Shown piece by piece: positions 16,034 to 25,518 of a stretch of 64,000 nt of DNA. The stretch lies in NCBI RefSeq assembly GCF_900589395.1, contig NZ_UUIS01000013.1:31711-95710 (forward strand), in the 5' to 3' direction. Origin of the DNA: Pseudomonas viridiflava. Its GTDB lineage: Bacteria > Pseudomonadota > Gammaproteobacteria > Pseudomonadales > Pseudomonadaceae. How positions within the stretch are numbered: position 1 is the stretch's first letter; every line of letters starts with the position of its first letter. A program made the translations under genes and the position numbers. A model generated the notes under the pieces. That model was not told the origin of the DNA. It did not search any database and saw only the letters and a program-made list of their open reading frames with translations.

Positions 16034-17694
16034 GAAGTTTGCGCACTACTTGAAGGTACGGGGGCCGCCGACAGCGGCGCGACAGGTCGGGTGGTCATTT
16101 TCAGCCAGAGCACGCGCACCGTGATCCACAGCATGGTCAGGACCGCGATCAGGGCGATGAGCATGAACACATCGTTGTAGGCCAGCACATTGGCCTCGCG
16201 GGTGGCGGTGCTCGACAGCGCGCGTAGCGCCTGGGCATTGCGCGTCGCCGGGTCGGCGATCGCTCCGGCATAGCTGGCCGCGCTGCCTTGCAGGCGGGCC
16301 TGTACCAGCGGATCGAACAGCGTCAGGTGTTCGACCAGCTGGCTGGAATGGAATTTCTCGCGCACCACCTGAAAGGTGCCCAGGGCTGCCGAGCCGATCA
16401 GCCCGCCCAGGTTCTGGGTGATCCCGAACAACACCGAGAAACTGACCATGTTGCGCGGGTTGGCCAACACCCCACTGATGCCCATCACCAGGGTCGGCCC
16501 CAGGAAGAAAGTACCGCCGAAGGCCAGCAAAAACTGACTGAGGTACATGTTTTGCGGGCGTGTCTGGTAGGTCGAGCCGCTGTCCATCCAGGCCCCGACC
16601 GCCATCATCGCCAGTGAAATCAGCAACGGCTTGACCAGGTGCGCAGGGTCGATGGTCAGGGCGCTGGCCGCAAGGCCGGCGATGCTGCCGGCCAGCATCA
16701 CCAGGTACAGACCGTGCAATTGCTCGCTGCCCAGGTTAAGCGTCTGGAAAAAGCCCACTGCCCCCACCGATTGCTCCGACAGCACGATGCGAAACAGCAC
16801 CACCGCCAGGCCCAGGCGCAGGATCGCGCCACTGCCCAGCCAGCGCGTGATCAGCAGCGGGTTGCGGCGGTTGTGTTCGATGGCCAGGCCCGCACAGATC
16901 AGCGCGATGGACGCTGCCGACGCCAGGCCAATCCAGGGCGCTTCCAGCCACCACTCGATGCGCCCCAACGACAGCACCGCACACAAGAGCGCCACGCCGC
17001 TGGCCAGCAGCCCGAAGGTCAGGAAGTCCAGTTTTTCGAAGGCCTTGAAACGGTCACCCGGCGGCAGCTTGAGCATCAGCACGCAGCCCAGCGAGAGCAT
17101 GGCCATGCCCAGCTCGAACAGGTACAGGCCGCGCCATTCGGCAATCTGCAGCAGGTCTTCGGAAATCAGCCGGGCCAGCGGCGTGGCCAGCTGGGCGGTG
17201 CCCAGGCCCAGCACCAGGGCCTTGAGCCGCCACTTCTGCGGGAAGGCCTGGATCATGTAGTACAGACCCAGCGTGCTCAGCGCTGCACCGACCATGCCGT
17301 GGGCGGCGCGCACGGCGATGGCCGAATCGATGTCATTGACGAACAGGTGCGCCAGGGTCACCAGCGCGTACAGCACCAGGAACAGCTCAGTGAAGGCACG
17401 CAGGCCGTACTGCTGACGGAACTTCACCAGCAGCAGGTTCATCGAAACATTGGTCATGATGTAGGCGGCCGGCAACCAGGCAATGTCCTGCGAGGTCGCG
17501 CCCAGCGCGCCTTGCAGGTACGGCAGGTTGGCGACCACCAGGGCATTGCCCAGCCCGCCGGTCAGGGCCACGATCACGCCCACCAGCGCGTACGCCCAAC
17601 GCTTGTGCGTGGGGTGCAAGGGCGTGGACGGCGAGCCCGGCATGGTCGGGCGCTCGTGGGGCTGCCACTGGCGGGGCGCGTATTTATCTATCAT
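16030..17694 (-). CDS. MFS drug-efflux permease, DHA2/EmrB-like (14 TM)
   Basis: About 554 residues from the ATG before IDKYAPRQW. The frame is open further (GTG 17820) and another ATG lies at 17643; none has a strong ribosome site, so the N-terminus is uncertain. About 14 hydrophobic segments follow, with the EmrB-type early region VIVALTGGLGNALVVANLPY and AWLPAAYIMTNVSMNLLLV. It works with the adaptor encoded just downstream to export toxic organic compounds by proton antiport. No local regulator of this pair is visible. Confidence 0.88.
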   Translation of the reverse strand: MIDKYAPRQWQPHERPTMPGSPSTPLHPTHKRWAYALVGVIVALTGGLGNALVVANLPYLQGALGATSQDIAWLPAAYIMTNVSMNLLLVKFRQQYGLRAFTELFLVLYALVTLAHLFVNDIDSAIAVRAAHGMVGAALSTLGLYYMIQAFPQKWRLKALVLGLGTAQLATPLARLISEDLLQIAEWRGLYLFELGMAMLSLGCVLMLKLPPGDRFKAFEKLDFLTFGLLASGVALLCAVLSLGRIEWWLEAPWIGLASAASIALICAGLAIEHNRRNPLLITRWLGSGAILRLGLAVVLFRIVLSEQSVGAVGFFQTLNLGSEQLHGLYLVMLAGSIAGLAASALTIDPAHLVKPLLISLAMMAVGAWMDSGSTYQTRPQNMYLSQFLLAFGGTFFLGPTLVMGISGVLANPRNMVSFSVLFGITQNLGGLIGSAALGTFQVVREKFHSSQLVEHLTLFDPLVQARLQGSAASYAGAIADPATRNAQALRALSSTATREANVLAYNDVFMLIALIAVLTMLWITVRVLWLKMTTRPVAPLSAAPVPSSSAQTS

Positions 17695-17956
17695 GGGCAG
17701 GCTTTGTACCAGCAGAGCGTGTGGGTTCAGGGGTGTGACATTGGCCAGGGCCGGAATGCTCAGCCACGCAGGCAAAAACCCGGCACTGAGCGCAGTGAAG
17801 TCCATGTCGATGTAAAGCACCAGAGGGTGTGCGGGCTTGCAGCTATGCTGTGGCTACTGGCTTGCAGGGCGGGGCACCCTTCCCGGCTGAAGCGGATCGC
17901 CGCCAGGCGGGTCTTGCGGTCCGGCCACCTGAAACTAACAGAACAAGGAGTTCGTC

Positions 17957-19051
17957 ATGAGTTCACCGGTTTCATCCTTGCGCACCGCATCGCAGACCAG
18001 CCACACGTCGGTGCTGATCGATGTGCGCAACCATATCGGCCACCTGGTGCTCAACCGCCCCGCCGGGCTCAATGCCCTGGACCTGCCAATGGTGCGCACC
18101 CTGCAACGGCAGCTCGATGCCTGGGCCGAGGATGACGATATTTATGCCGTGGTGCTGCGCGGCGCCGGCGACAAGGCGTTCTGCGCCGGCGGCGATATCC
18201 GTGCCCTGTACGACAGCTACACCGGCGGCCAAGACTTGCACCTGCGTTTTTTCGAAGAAGAATATGCACTGGACCTGAGCATTCACCGCTACCGCAAGCC
18301 GGTGTTGGCCCTGATGGACCGGCTGGTGCTGGGCGGCGGTCTGGGGCTGGTGCAGAGCGCCGACCTGCGGGTGGTGACCGAGCGCAGTTCGCTGGGCATG
18401 CCCGAGGTGGCCATCGGGTATTTCCCGGACGTTGGCGCCAGTTACTTCCTGCCGCGCCTGCCCGGTGAGCTGGGCCTGTACCTGGGCATGACCGGCGCGC
18501 GTATCGGGGCGGCCGACGCCTTGTATTGCGGGCTGGCCGACTGGCACATGCCCAGCCAGTCGCTGGCACGCCTGGACCACATGCTTGATCACCTGAAATG
18601 GAAATCGACACCACTCAAGGATTTGCAGGCGGTCATGGCCAAGCTGGGTACCCAGCGCCTGCCCGATCCACCGCTCAAAGCGCTGCGCCCGGCCATCGAC
18701 CATTTCTTTGCCCTGCCCGACCTCGCCAGCATCCTCGAACAGTTGCAACAGGTCACCGTGGCCGACAGCCGGCAATGGGCGCTGGACACCGTCGCCGTCA
18801 TGCAGGCGCGCTCGCCGCTGGCCATGGCCGTGACCCTGGAGTTGTTGCGCCGTGGCCGGCAACTGTCGCTGCAGGACTGCTTTGCCCTGGAGCTGAGCCT
18901 GGACCGCCAGTGGTTCGAACATGGCGACCTGATCGAGGGTGTGCGCGCCCTGATCATCGACAAGGACAAGCAACCGCGCTGGCAGCCGGCCACGGTGCAG
19001 GCGCTCAAGGATGAAGATGTGCGGCGTTTTTTCACCGAGTCGGAGAGCTGA
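17957..19051 (+). CDS. Enoyl-CoA hydratase/isomerase family protein, 3-hydroxyisobutyryl-CoA hydrolase type
   Basis: 364 residues, start after CAAGGAGTTCGTC. The crotonase oxyanion-hole segments are [18 protein letters not shown] and [18 protein letters not shown], and the HIBYL-CoA hydrolase marks follow in [19 protein letters not shown] (Glu and Asp in the expected places). The length over 350 with the extended C-terminal part also fits the hydrolase rather than a hydratase of about 260 residues. The reaction would be 3-hydroxyisobutyryl-CoA to 3-hydroxyisobutyrate in valine breakdown. The acyl-CoA dehydrogenase gene follows 2 bp later. Confidence 0.88.
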   Translation: MSSPVSSLRTASQTSHTSVLIDVRNHIGHLVLNRPAGLNALDLPMVRTLQRQLDAWAEDDDIYAVVLRGAGDKAFCAGGDIRALYDSYTGGQDLHLRFFEEEYALDLSIHRYRKPVLALMDRLVLGGGLGLVQSADLRVVTERSSLGMPEVAIGYFPDVGASYFLPRLPGELGLYLGMTGARIGAADALYCGLADWHMPSQSLARLDHMLDHLKWKSTPLKDLQAVMAKLGTQRLPDPPLKALRPAIDHFFALPDLASILEQLQQVTVADSRQWALDTVAVMQARSPLAMAVTLELLRRGRQLSLQDCFALELSLDRQWFEHGDLIEGVRALIIDKDKQPRWQPATVQALKDEDVRRFFTESES

Positions 19052-19053
19052 TC

Positions 19054-20205
19054 ATGCATGACCTCGAACTGAGCGAAGAACAAATGATGATCCGTGACAT
19101 GGCCCGGGACTTTGCCCGCCACGAAATCGCCCCGCACGCTCGGGCCTGGGAGCAGGCCGGGTGGATCGACGACGAACTGGTGGCGCGCATGGGCGACCTG
19201 GGGCTGCTGGGCATGATCGTGCCGGAACAGTGGGGCGGCAGTTATATCGATTACGTGGCCTACGCCCTGGCGGTGGAGGAAATCTCCGCCGCCGATGCGG
19301 CCACCGGCACCTTGATGAGCGTGCACAGCTCGGTGGGCTGCGGGCCGATCCTCAATTACGGCAATGACGAGCAGAAAAACACCTGGCTGGCACGGCTGGC
19401 CAGCGGCAAGGCCATCGGCTGCTTTTGCCTGACCGAACCGCAGGCCGGGTCCGAGGCGCATAACCTGCGCACCCGGGCCGAGGCGGACGGTGATCACTGG
19501 GTGCTCAACGGTGCCAAGCAATTCGTCAGCAATGGCCAGCGGGCGCAACTGGCGATTGTCTTTGCGGTGACCGATCCGGCACTGGGCAAGAAGGGCCTGT
19601 CAGCGTTCCTGGTGCCCACCGATACGCCAGGGTTCAACGTCGAGCGGCGCGAGCACAAGATGGGCATTCGCGCCTCGGACACCTGCGCCATCAGCCTGAC
19701 CGATTGCCGCATTCCGGCGTCCAGCCTGCTGGGCGAGCGCGGCAAGGGCCTGGCCATTGCCTTGTCCAACCTGGAAGGCGGGCGCATCGGCATTGCCGCC
19801 CAGGCCCTTGGCATTGCCCGTGCGGCGTTCGAGGCGGCACTGGTGTATGCCCGCGAGCGGGTGCAGTTCGGCAAGCCGATCATCGAGCACCCCAGCGTGG
19901 CCAACCTGCTGGCCGACATGCACACGCGCATCAATGCCAGCCGGCTGCTGGTGCTGCACGCTGCCCGCCTGCGCAGCGCCGCCCTGCCCTGCCTGTCCGA
20001 GGCTTCACAGGCCAAACTGTTTGCCTCGGAAATGGCCGAGCAGGTGTGCTCCAGTGCGATGCAGATCCACGGTGGTTATGGCTACCTGGAGGATTACCCG
20101 GTGGAACGTTACTACCGCGATGCGCGCATCACCCAGATCTACGAAGGCACCAGCGAGATCCAGCGCCTGCTGATTGCCCGTGAGCTTCGTCACTACCTGG
20201 CCTAG
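19054..20205 (+). CDS. Acyl-CoA dehydrogenase (isobutyryl-CoA dehydrogenase-like)
   Basis: 383 residues of standard length. The family signatures are [20 protein letters not shown] (substrate and FAD binding), [20 protein letters not shown] (second signature) and IYEGTSEIQ, whose Glu is the usual catalytic base in short-chain enzymes. FAD-dependent alpha,beta-oxidation of a short branched acyl-CoA is expected; pairing with the HIBYL-CoA hydrolase gene makes isobutyryl-CoA the favoured substrate. The electrons would go to ETF. The gene is tightly linked to its upstream partner. Confidence 0.92.
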   Translation: MHDLELSEEQMMIRDMARDFARHEIAPHARAWEQAGWIDDELVARMGDLGLLGMIVPEQWGGSYIDYVAYALAVEEISAADAATGTLMSVHSSVGCGPILNYGNDEQKNTWLARLASGKAIGCFCLTEPQAGSEAHNLRTRAEADGDHWVLNGAKQFVSNGQRAQLAIVFAVTDPALGKKGLSAFLVPTDTPGFNVERREHKMGIRASDTCAISLTDCRIPASSLLGERGKGLAIALSNLEGGRIGIAAQALGIARAAFEAALVYARERVQFGKPIIEHPSVANLLADMHTRINASRLLVLHAARLRSAALPCLSEASQAKLFASEMAEQVCSSAMQIHGGYGYLEDYPVERYYRDARITQIYEGTSEIQRLLIARELRHYLA

Positions 20206-20227
20206 TCACACCCTGCACGCCCGGCCC

Positions 20228-23200
20228 TCATGGGACTCTCTTTTCGCGCCCCAGCACGGTGATGAGCAAGGTCACCGTGTCCGCGTTGGCCAGCATGAGA
20301 TCGGTACGTGTTTCGACATTGTCGTAAAACGCAGTACGTGCCTGGGCAAGGTTTTTGGCGCCAGTAATGGCCAGCACCTTGCGCCGGGCGTCACCCTCGC
20401 GGCCGCTCAGCTCCTGCCAGGTGCCATTATTGTCCAGCAGGCGAAACAACCGGTCAGGGGGTGTGCGATGGGACAGGTTGTTCTGGTGCATGACAATGTC
20501 TTCCTTGACCCTGCGACGGTAGGCCGAGTTGTCCTCGATCAGGTCGATAAACGGCATATGCGACTCGGTGTAGGCAATGTCCTCGGTGCCGCAGTACAGA
20601 TGGGACAATTCATGCAGCAGGATGGCCGAGCGATAATGCCGGCCCAGATGAAAGCTGCCATGTTGCAGTGCCTGGAGCTTGAGGCGGCACATCGGCTCAA
20701 TGAAGAATTTCTCGGTCAGGTAGATGCGCTTTTGCGGCTCGTTGACAAAGGTGAACGCCAAGGTGTCTTCACCACTGGACCGGCGCGTGCCAACGATATA
20801 ACGCTCTGAATTGAACGTTGACAGCGAGCTGTCAATCACTTCGCCGTACAGCCGCCTGACCACGCGGTCTACCGCCCCGATCAGGCGAGCATCGGGTTGG
20901 GGCGCGCCAAAAAAATCACTGATCAAGGCTGTCACCTGCGGGTGATGGTTGCCCTCGGCGGTGCGGTGGCTGAGGTTATCCAGGCAGGTTTCCAGGTACT
21001 GGCGGGCCTGGGCATGGGCATCGACGATGTTTTGGGCCCGGTTGCGATATCGCTGACGGATTTGCGCCATGCCACGCGCTTCGACCACGATCGAATGCTC
21101 GACTTGCGCTTCGATCAGACTCTCGCGCATGCGCGTCAATACCCCGCCGCCGCCGCGCAGCCCCCCTTGCAGGTATACACTCCAGCGCTGCTCCATGCCC
21201 AGTGTGACACGTGGCCCAAGGGTGTCCTGGTTGACAATCGTCCAGCCGCCGGGGTCGCGCACGACCTCGTAGACCGCACCGGCCAACGGCACATAGGTTT
21301 TGCCGTTATGCGGATTCAGGTACAGATTGAGCAAGGGGTCCTTGACCAGCGTGTTCAAGGCCACCTCATGAACCTGAAACGGCCGCAGCCGTGCCCACAA
21401 CTGCGGCGTCATCTGGTTGTTGCCCCAACCGAACGACTGGAAATCAATGGCCGACGGCCCTTCGGTGGTCACCGGCATGACCTCGGTATTTTCCGCCTCA
21501 GGCTCAGATTCAGGCAATTGCTCTATCCAGTTGCTGCGCACGGAGATCAGCACGCCCAGGCCAGCCAGCAGTTCGGATGCCGCCTTGCCCCAGTGCTCCT
21601 GCACGACATCCAGGGCCGAGTCATGCAGCAAGTCCTGGCCTTGCCAGACCCCCACCAGCGCACCCAGGCGTCCCGGCAACAGCGACAGGATTTGCTCGCC
21701 CCCCAGCGTCAGAAGAAACTTGGTGCCCGCCTGGTCCATCTCGCGGTTGGTCACACTCAGTTGCTCGAACCAGAACTCCAGCATCTGGACTGCGCTCTGG
21801 AACATTGCCTGCAATGAATTGCCCTGCACCGGTGAAATCACCAGGGTCACCGGCCCCGGCGTTTCCCAAGGCACATCCAGGTCAGACTCGGTACTGAACG
21901 GCACATGCGGCTCCAGAAAGCCACCCTTGTCATACAGACGGCGAGCCGGCGTGCCGAGACGTGCCAGAACAAACGCTTGCAGCGCCTGGTTGGTACGGAT
22001 GTCAGCGAGCAGGCCGGCCTCGTCGGGGTATTCCTTTAGCAGAAAGTTGGCGCCGAACAAGGCATAGAGTATCCAGGGGCCGCTCTGTGGCGCGCGTGGC
22101 GCGATGATGAACGCGCCCAGTACCTGGTCGGGAACAAGGCCGGGCGCGGCCTGCAATTGCATCGGGCTGATGATGATGTCGCGCTTGAGCACCGGCAAAC
22201 GCCCGATCCCGTCCGGCATGTTCATGACGCCTTCGATAAAGCGATAGCCTTGCTCACTCAGTTGGCCACTGATGCGCATGCCATATAAACGCAAGAGTTC
22301 AAAGGGCGGCACTTGCTCGGCGTAGTACTTCAAGCGCGTCACGTAATCGGCGTCATCGGGCGAAAGCCGGTCTTTCAACAGCTGGCGATACTGCGTGGAG
22401 ATATCCAGTTCACGGATCAATCGTTCCAGGTACTCAACGGTCAGCGTGTCTGGCAACCCCTCACTGTTGCTGGCCGTGACCGAGATCATGCCGTCCTGGC
22501 TGGCCGAAAAACGCTCGATGGCATAGTCGGTCAGGCTGGCATTGAGGTGGGTCGTGATGGCCGGTATGCCTTGAGGAATCTGGCCGATGGCCACCGGCGC
22601 AGCGGTGTAGTGGGTCAAGGTCACCAGAATGTCATCGGGGCTCAGGGCGTGACCGGGAAAGTCATCCAGCAACCGGGCCTTGAGTGTCTGGTGGGCATAC
22701 TCCCGGGGTTGTGGAATACCAAACAGAAAATCCTTTTGTGAATGACAGGCTATGTACCAGCGCTGGGCGATCGTCCTGAGTTCGACCAACTGGGTGAGTG
22801 TGGCCTGCCGGATCCATTGCGGCAGCATGGCATTGGTGAGCATCGTTTGCAGGTTGATACCGATGCGGTCGATCAGTGGCCGGTTGCCCAGGCTGGACTC
22901 AGAATCTCTCTGGAGTTCACGCAGCGTGTCGGCAGGAAGCTTCCAGACGATGGCCTGACGCAGCGAATCCGCGGCGCTCTGACACTGTCGGTCAATATCG
23001 GCCTGCTGCAAGGCCTGCAAGCAATGCCCCTGCAACGGCTGCAACACGGCCCTGAACTGCAAGGGTCCTTGCAGGGTGTCCAGATGAAGCTGCAAGCGTT
23101 GCCGGTCAGCCTTGCTCAACTGGCTCATCCAGGTCGCACGGACCACTGGCAGGTCGAAGCTTTTGGCCATCGCGTCTTGCAACGCCTGCAGCGAGGCATG

Positions 23201-25396
23201 GGCACTGAGCCCATCGCACAGCGCCCACAAGACCAAAGGCGCAGGCTGACTGACCGTGTGCAGTACCAGCGTGTCATGCAACGCCACCGCAGGCTGGCCC
23301 GGTGCGAACATCAGTTCAAGCCTGCTGACCTCCACCCGCTGATCGCCCAGCCCGGTGCGCAGATAGGGTATCGGGCGCTCCAGTACCTGCTGGAACAACA
23401 TCAGGGCCTGCGCAGGTAACTCGTCGACCCGTCGCTCCATGAACAGCTCCAGGTACAGCGCACACGCGCGCACCTGGCTGCCCAGCATGGGCAACTTCAC
23501 CAACGTGTCGAGCCAGCGTAACGGCCGGGAAAGAAAATCCCGGAAGTGGCGCTCGTAATGTGCCTGAAAATCCTCGCACACCCGTTCCAGAATCTGTTCG
23601 AGCAGCTCGACAGGCAGATGCGGCATGACATGAGCGCCATGTTCGCCACGGCCACTCAAGACATGGGCATTGGCAGGTAGCGTGGCAGGCGCATGGCCAC
23701 TGAAGCGCTCCAGGGCCAGGGCAACCAACCGGGTGCTGCCGTGTTCAGGAGACTGTATCCAGAGATCGCGGGCATCCAGGACCCCATCGCCCAGCACGGC
23801 CAGGAAACCGTTCAGTGCGTCGCGCATGCACCCGGCGATACCGTCGTAGAACTGGCTCTGACGAGTGACAAACAGGTCAAGCGTGTGCAGTTGCTCGCTC
23901 CAGGAGTCGGCCGACCACAGTGTGGCAGGGTCCAGCACGGGCAAATGAACATCGTCGACGATTGGCCGATCCGACGCCCAGCGTTTCTCGAAACTGATTG
24001 GCTCACTGGACCAGCGCACAGTGCCGTGCAGGCCTGCCAGGCGATGATCCAGCAAGTGACGGATGTCCAGAGCATCATCCACACGCACGGCGTCGCGCCG
24101 ACGCTCGATCACCGGCAAGCCCAGAACATACGCCAGGTTGCGCTTCTGCAAGGCGATGATCGACTCGAGTTGCCGGGTGAAAAGCGGCACCTCGATCAGG
24201 TCCAGGCGCAACTGTTCGATGTCACTGGCGTGCAATGCCGCCTGCTCGTTGAGCGAGATAAAGTGCACGATTTCGGCAAACCCCTCACCACTGCTGAAGT
24301 GCGCTTGAAGTTGCTGACGATTGGCAAAGCGGCGCACGCCATAGCGTGATGAAAACAAGTAGATCCCCGGTAATTCCGGGGCGAGCGGCTCCAGCAGGAA
24401 CAGGCCTGCCAGTTTGATCATGCCGACACCCTTGAACATCAGCGACACCTGCCAGGCCTGACTGGCACGGGTATCGCGCAGGCGGCGCAACTCAAGCACG
24501 GTCAGTTGCTGCGAAGATTGAGCCTGCAACAGGGCATGGCGATACCCATCAGCCAGCACCTGGCTGACAAATGCCCGCACTGTCATGCCATTGGCACACA
24601 CGCCGCTCCAGTATTGCTCCAGCATGCCTTCGAAGTGCCCGTGCAGATCCAGGCCGGCCGCTGCCACGGCAGACCGCCAGGGCAAGGCCTGGGTTTCGTC
24701 CAGCAACTGGCCACTGGCGTCCAGAAACTGCCTGTCCAGGCCAATGCTGTCGACAGGATCTGCCAGCGCAGCATCGACCAGGGTCTGGGTGCCTACGGTA
24801 TGGAGGCCTTCATGGTCGGCCTTGCTGACGACCTGCAATGGATGGTGAAAGACGTCAATGCCCGGGTGCACCCTGCTGTCGATTTCTTCCTGCAGCTTGC
24901 GGCCAATGACCGCTTGCAGCGAAGGCAGGGTGTCGAGTTGGCGCCGCAATCGATCAAGCTGTCCGGCCTGATGCTCCAGGATCATGCGGGCCCGGCAGGC
25001 GAACAGGTCGCCTTGTACATGCTCCAGTTCCAGCTCGGCGGCATGACCTGCCAGAAATCGCTGGGTGAGCGATGCGGTGAGGTCGGCACGGCTGGCGAAA
25101 CGCTCCAGCCCCCACAGCACGGTATGCAAAAAAAGGGGCGCCTGCGCAGAGAGCGGATCGCTGATGACCCAGGCGCCGGTCAGTTCGGCGCCCAGCTCAA
25201 GACCGGTGTCGCAGACCAGGCGGTCGACACGGGGTACAGGCGTTGCCGTGTCGTGCGCCGGGGCATCCAGCAGGCGTTGTAGCCATTGGCTTTGCTCGGC
25301 ATTGATTCGTGCAGTACCCAGTGCTTCGTTGAGGTGCAGGGCAAAGCGCTGTTTCAGCAGCGGGCCATGAAAATAAGGGATATCGACAGTAGGCAT
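20228..25396 (-). CDS. Giant protein (1722 aa) with C-terminal aspzincin-like metalloprotease domain; putative toxin
   Basis: Start at the ATG before PTVDIPYFHG, with AAAGGAACCTGC upstream. No signal peptide or clear membrane helices. The long body fits a family I know as dermonecrotic-toxin-domain (DUF6543-like) proteins of Pseudomonas, with motifs such as VDDALDIRHLLDHRL. The last about 190 residues hold an aspzincin (M35-like) pattern: LAFTF....RIYLTEKFF, HELSH (genomic 20600-20614), then GTEDIAY seven residues later, and LANADTVTLLI near the end. This would be a zinc endopeptidase with two His and one Asp ligands. It is paralogous to the gene upstream and probably co-transcribed with it (122-bp gap). 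The targets are unknown, and secretion is not explained by any nearby system. Confidence 0.8.
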   Translation of the reverse strand: MPTVDIPYFHGPLLKQRFALHLNEALGTARINAEQSQWLQRLLDAPAHDTATPVPRVDRLVCDTGLELGAELTGAWVISDPLSAQAPLFLHTVLWGLERFASRADLTASLTQRFLAGHAAELELEHVQGDLFACRARMILEHQAGQLDRLRRQLDTLPSLQAVIGRKLQEEIDSRVHPGIDVFHHPLQVVSKADHEGLHTVGTQTLVDAALADPVDSIGLDRQFLDASGQLLDETQALPWRSAVAAAGLDLHGHFEGMLEQYWSGVCANGMTVRAFVSQVLADGYRHALLQAQSSQQLTVLELRRLRDTRASQAWQVSLMFKGVGMIKLAGLFLLEPLAPELPGIYLFSSRYGVRRFANRQQLQAHFSSGEGFAEIVHFISLNEQAALHASDIEQLRLDLIEVPLFTRQLESIIALQKRNLAYVLGLPVIERRRDAVRVDDALDIRHLLDHRLAGLHGTVRWSSEPISFEKRWASDRPIVDDVHLPVLDPATLWSADSWSEQLHTLDLFVTRQSQFYDGIAGCMRDALNGFLAVLGDGVLDARDLWIQSPEHGSTRLVALALERFSGHAPATLPANAHVLSGRGEHGAHVMPHLPVELLEQILERVCEDFQAHYERHFRDFLSRPLRWLDTLVKLPMLGSQVRACALYLELFMERRVDELPAQALMLFQQVLERPIPYLRTGLGDQRVEVSRLELMFAPGQPAVALHDTLVLHTVSQPAPLVLWALCDGLSAHASLQALQDAMAKSFDLPVVRATWMSQLSKADRQRLQLHLDTLQGPLQFRAVLQPLQGHCLQALQQADIDRQCQSAADSLRQAIVWKLPADTLRELQRDSESSLGNRPLIDRIGINLQTMLTNAMLPQWIRQATLTQLVELRTIAQRWYIACHSQKDFLFGIPQPREYAHQTLKARLLDDFPGHALSPDDILVTLTHYTAAPVAIGQIPQGIPAITTHLNASLTDYAIERFSASQDGMISVTASNSEGLPDTLTVEYLERLIRELDISTQYRQLLKDRLSPDDADYVTRLKYYAEQVPPFELLRLYGMRISGQLSEQGYRFIEGVMNMPDGIGRLPVLKRDIIISPMQLQAAPGLVPDQVLGAFIIAPRAPQSGPWILYALFGANFLLKEYPDEAGLLADIRTNQALQAFVLARLGTPARRLYDKGGFLEPHVPFSTESDLDVPWETPGPVTLVISPVQGNSLQAMFQSAVQMLEFWFEQLSVTNREMDQAGTKFLLTLGGEQILSLLPGRLGALVGVWQGQDLLHDSALDVVQEHWGKAASELLAGLGVLISVRSNWIEQLPESEPEAENTEVMPVTTEGPSAIDFQSFGWGNNQMTPQLWARLRPFQVHEVALNTLVKDPLLNLYLNPHNGKTYVPLAGAVYEVVRDPGGWTIVNQDTLGPRVTLGMEQRWSVYLQGGLRGGGGVLTRMRESLIEAQVEHSIVVEARGMAQIRQRYRNRAQNIVDAHAQARQYLETCLDNLSHRTAEGNHHPQVTALISDFFGAPQPDARLIGAVDRVVRRLYGEVIDSSLSTFNSERYIVGTRRSSGEDTLAFTFVNEPQKRIYLTEKFFIEPMCRLKLQALQHGSFHLGRHYRSAILLHELSHLYCGTEDIAYTESHMPFIDLIEDNSAYRRRVKEDIVMHQNNLSHRTPPDRLFRLLDNNGTWQELSGREGDARRKVLAITGAKNLAQARTAFYDNVETRTDLMLANADTVTLLITVLGREKRVP

Positions 25397-25518
25397 GCAG
25401 GTTCCTTTTGCAGGGCTGACCTGCCCGCGTGTCAGGCGCAAGCCGTGACCCGGGGCAGGAAAAGAACCGCAATGCTATCGCCCGTCCAGACGGCGGCTGC
25501 GTTACATAAAGCAATGAC

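Noticed and set aside
16639..18135. 498-codon + strand frame over the EmrB-like gene
   Set aside because: Antisense to a transporter with clear membrane helices; its Gln/Arg/His-rich composition is that of a shadow frame.
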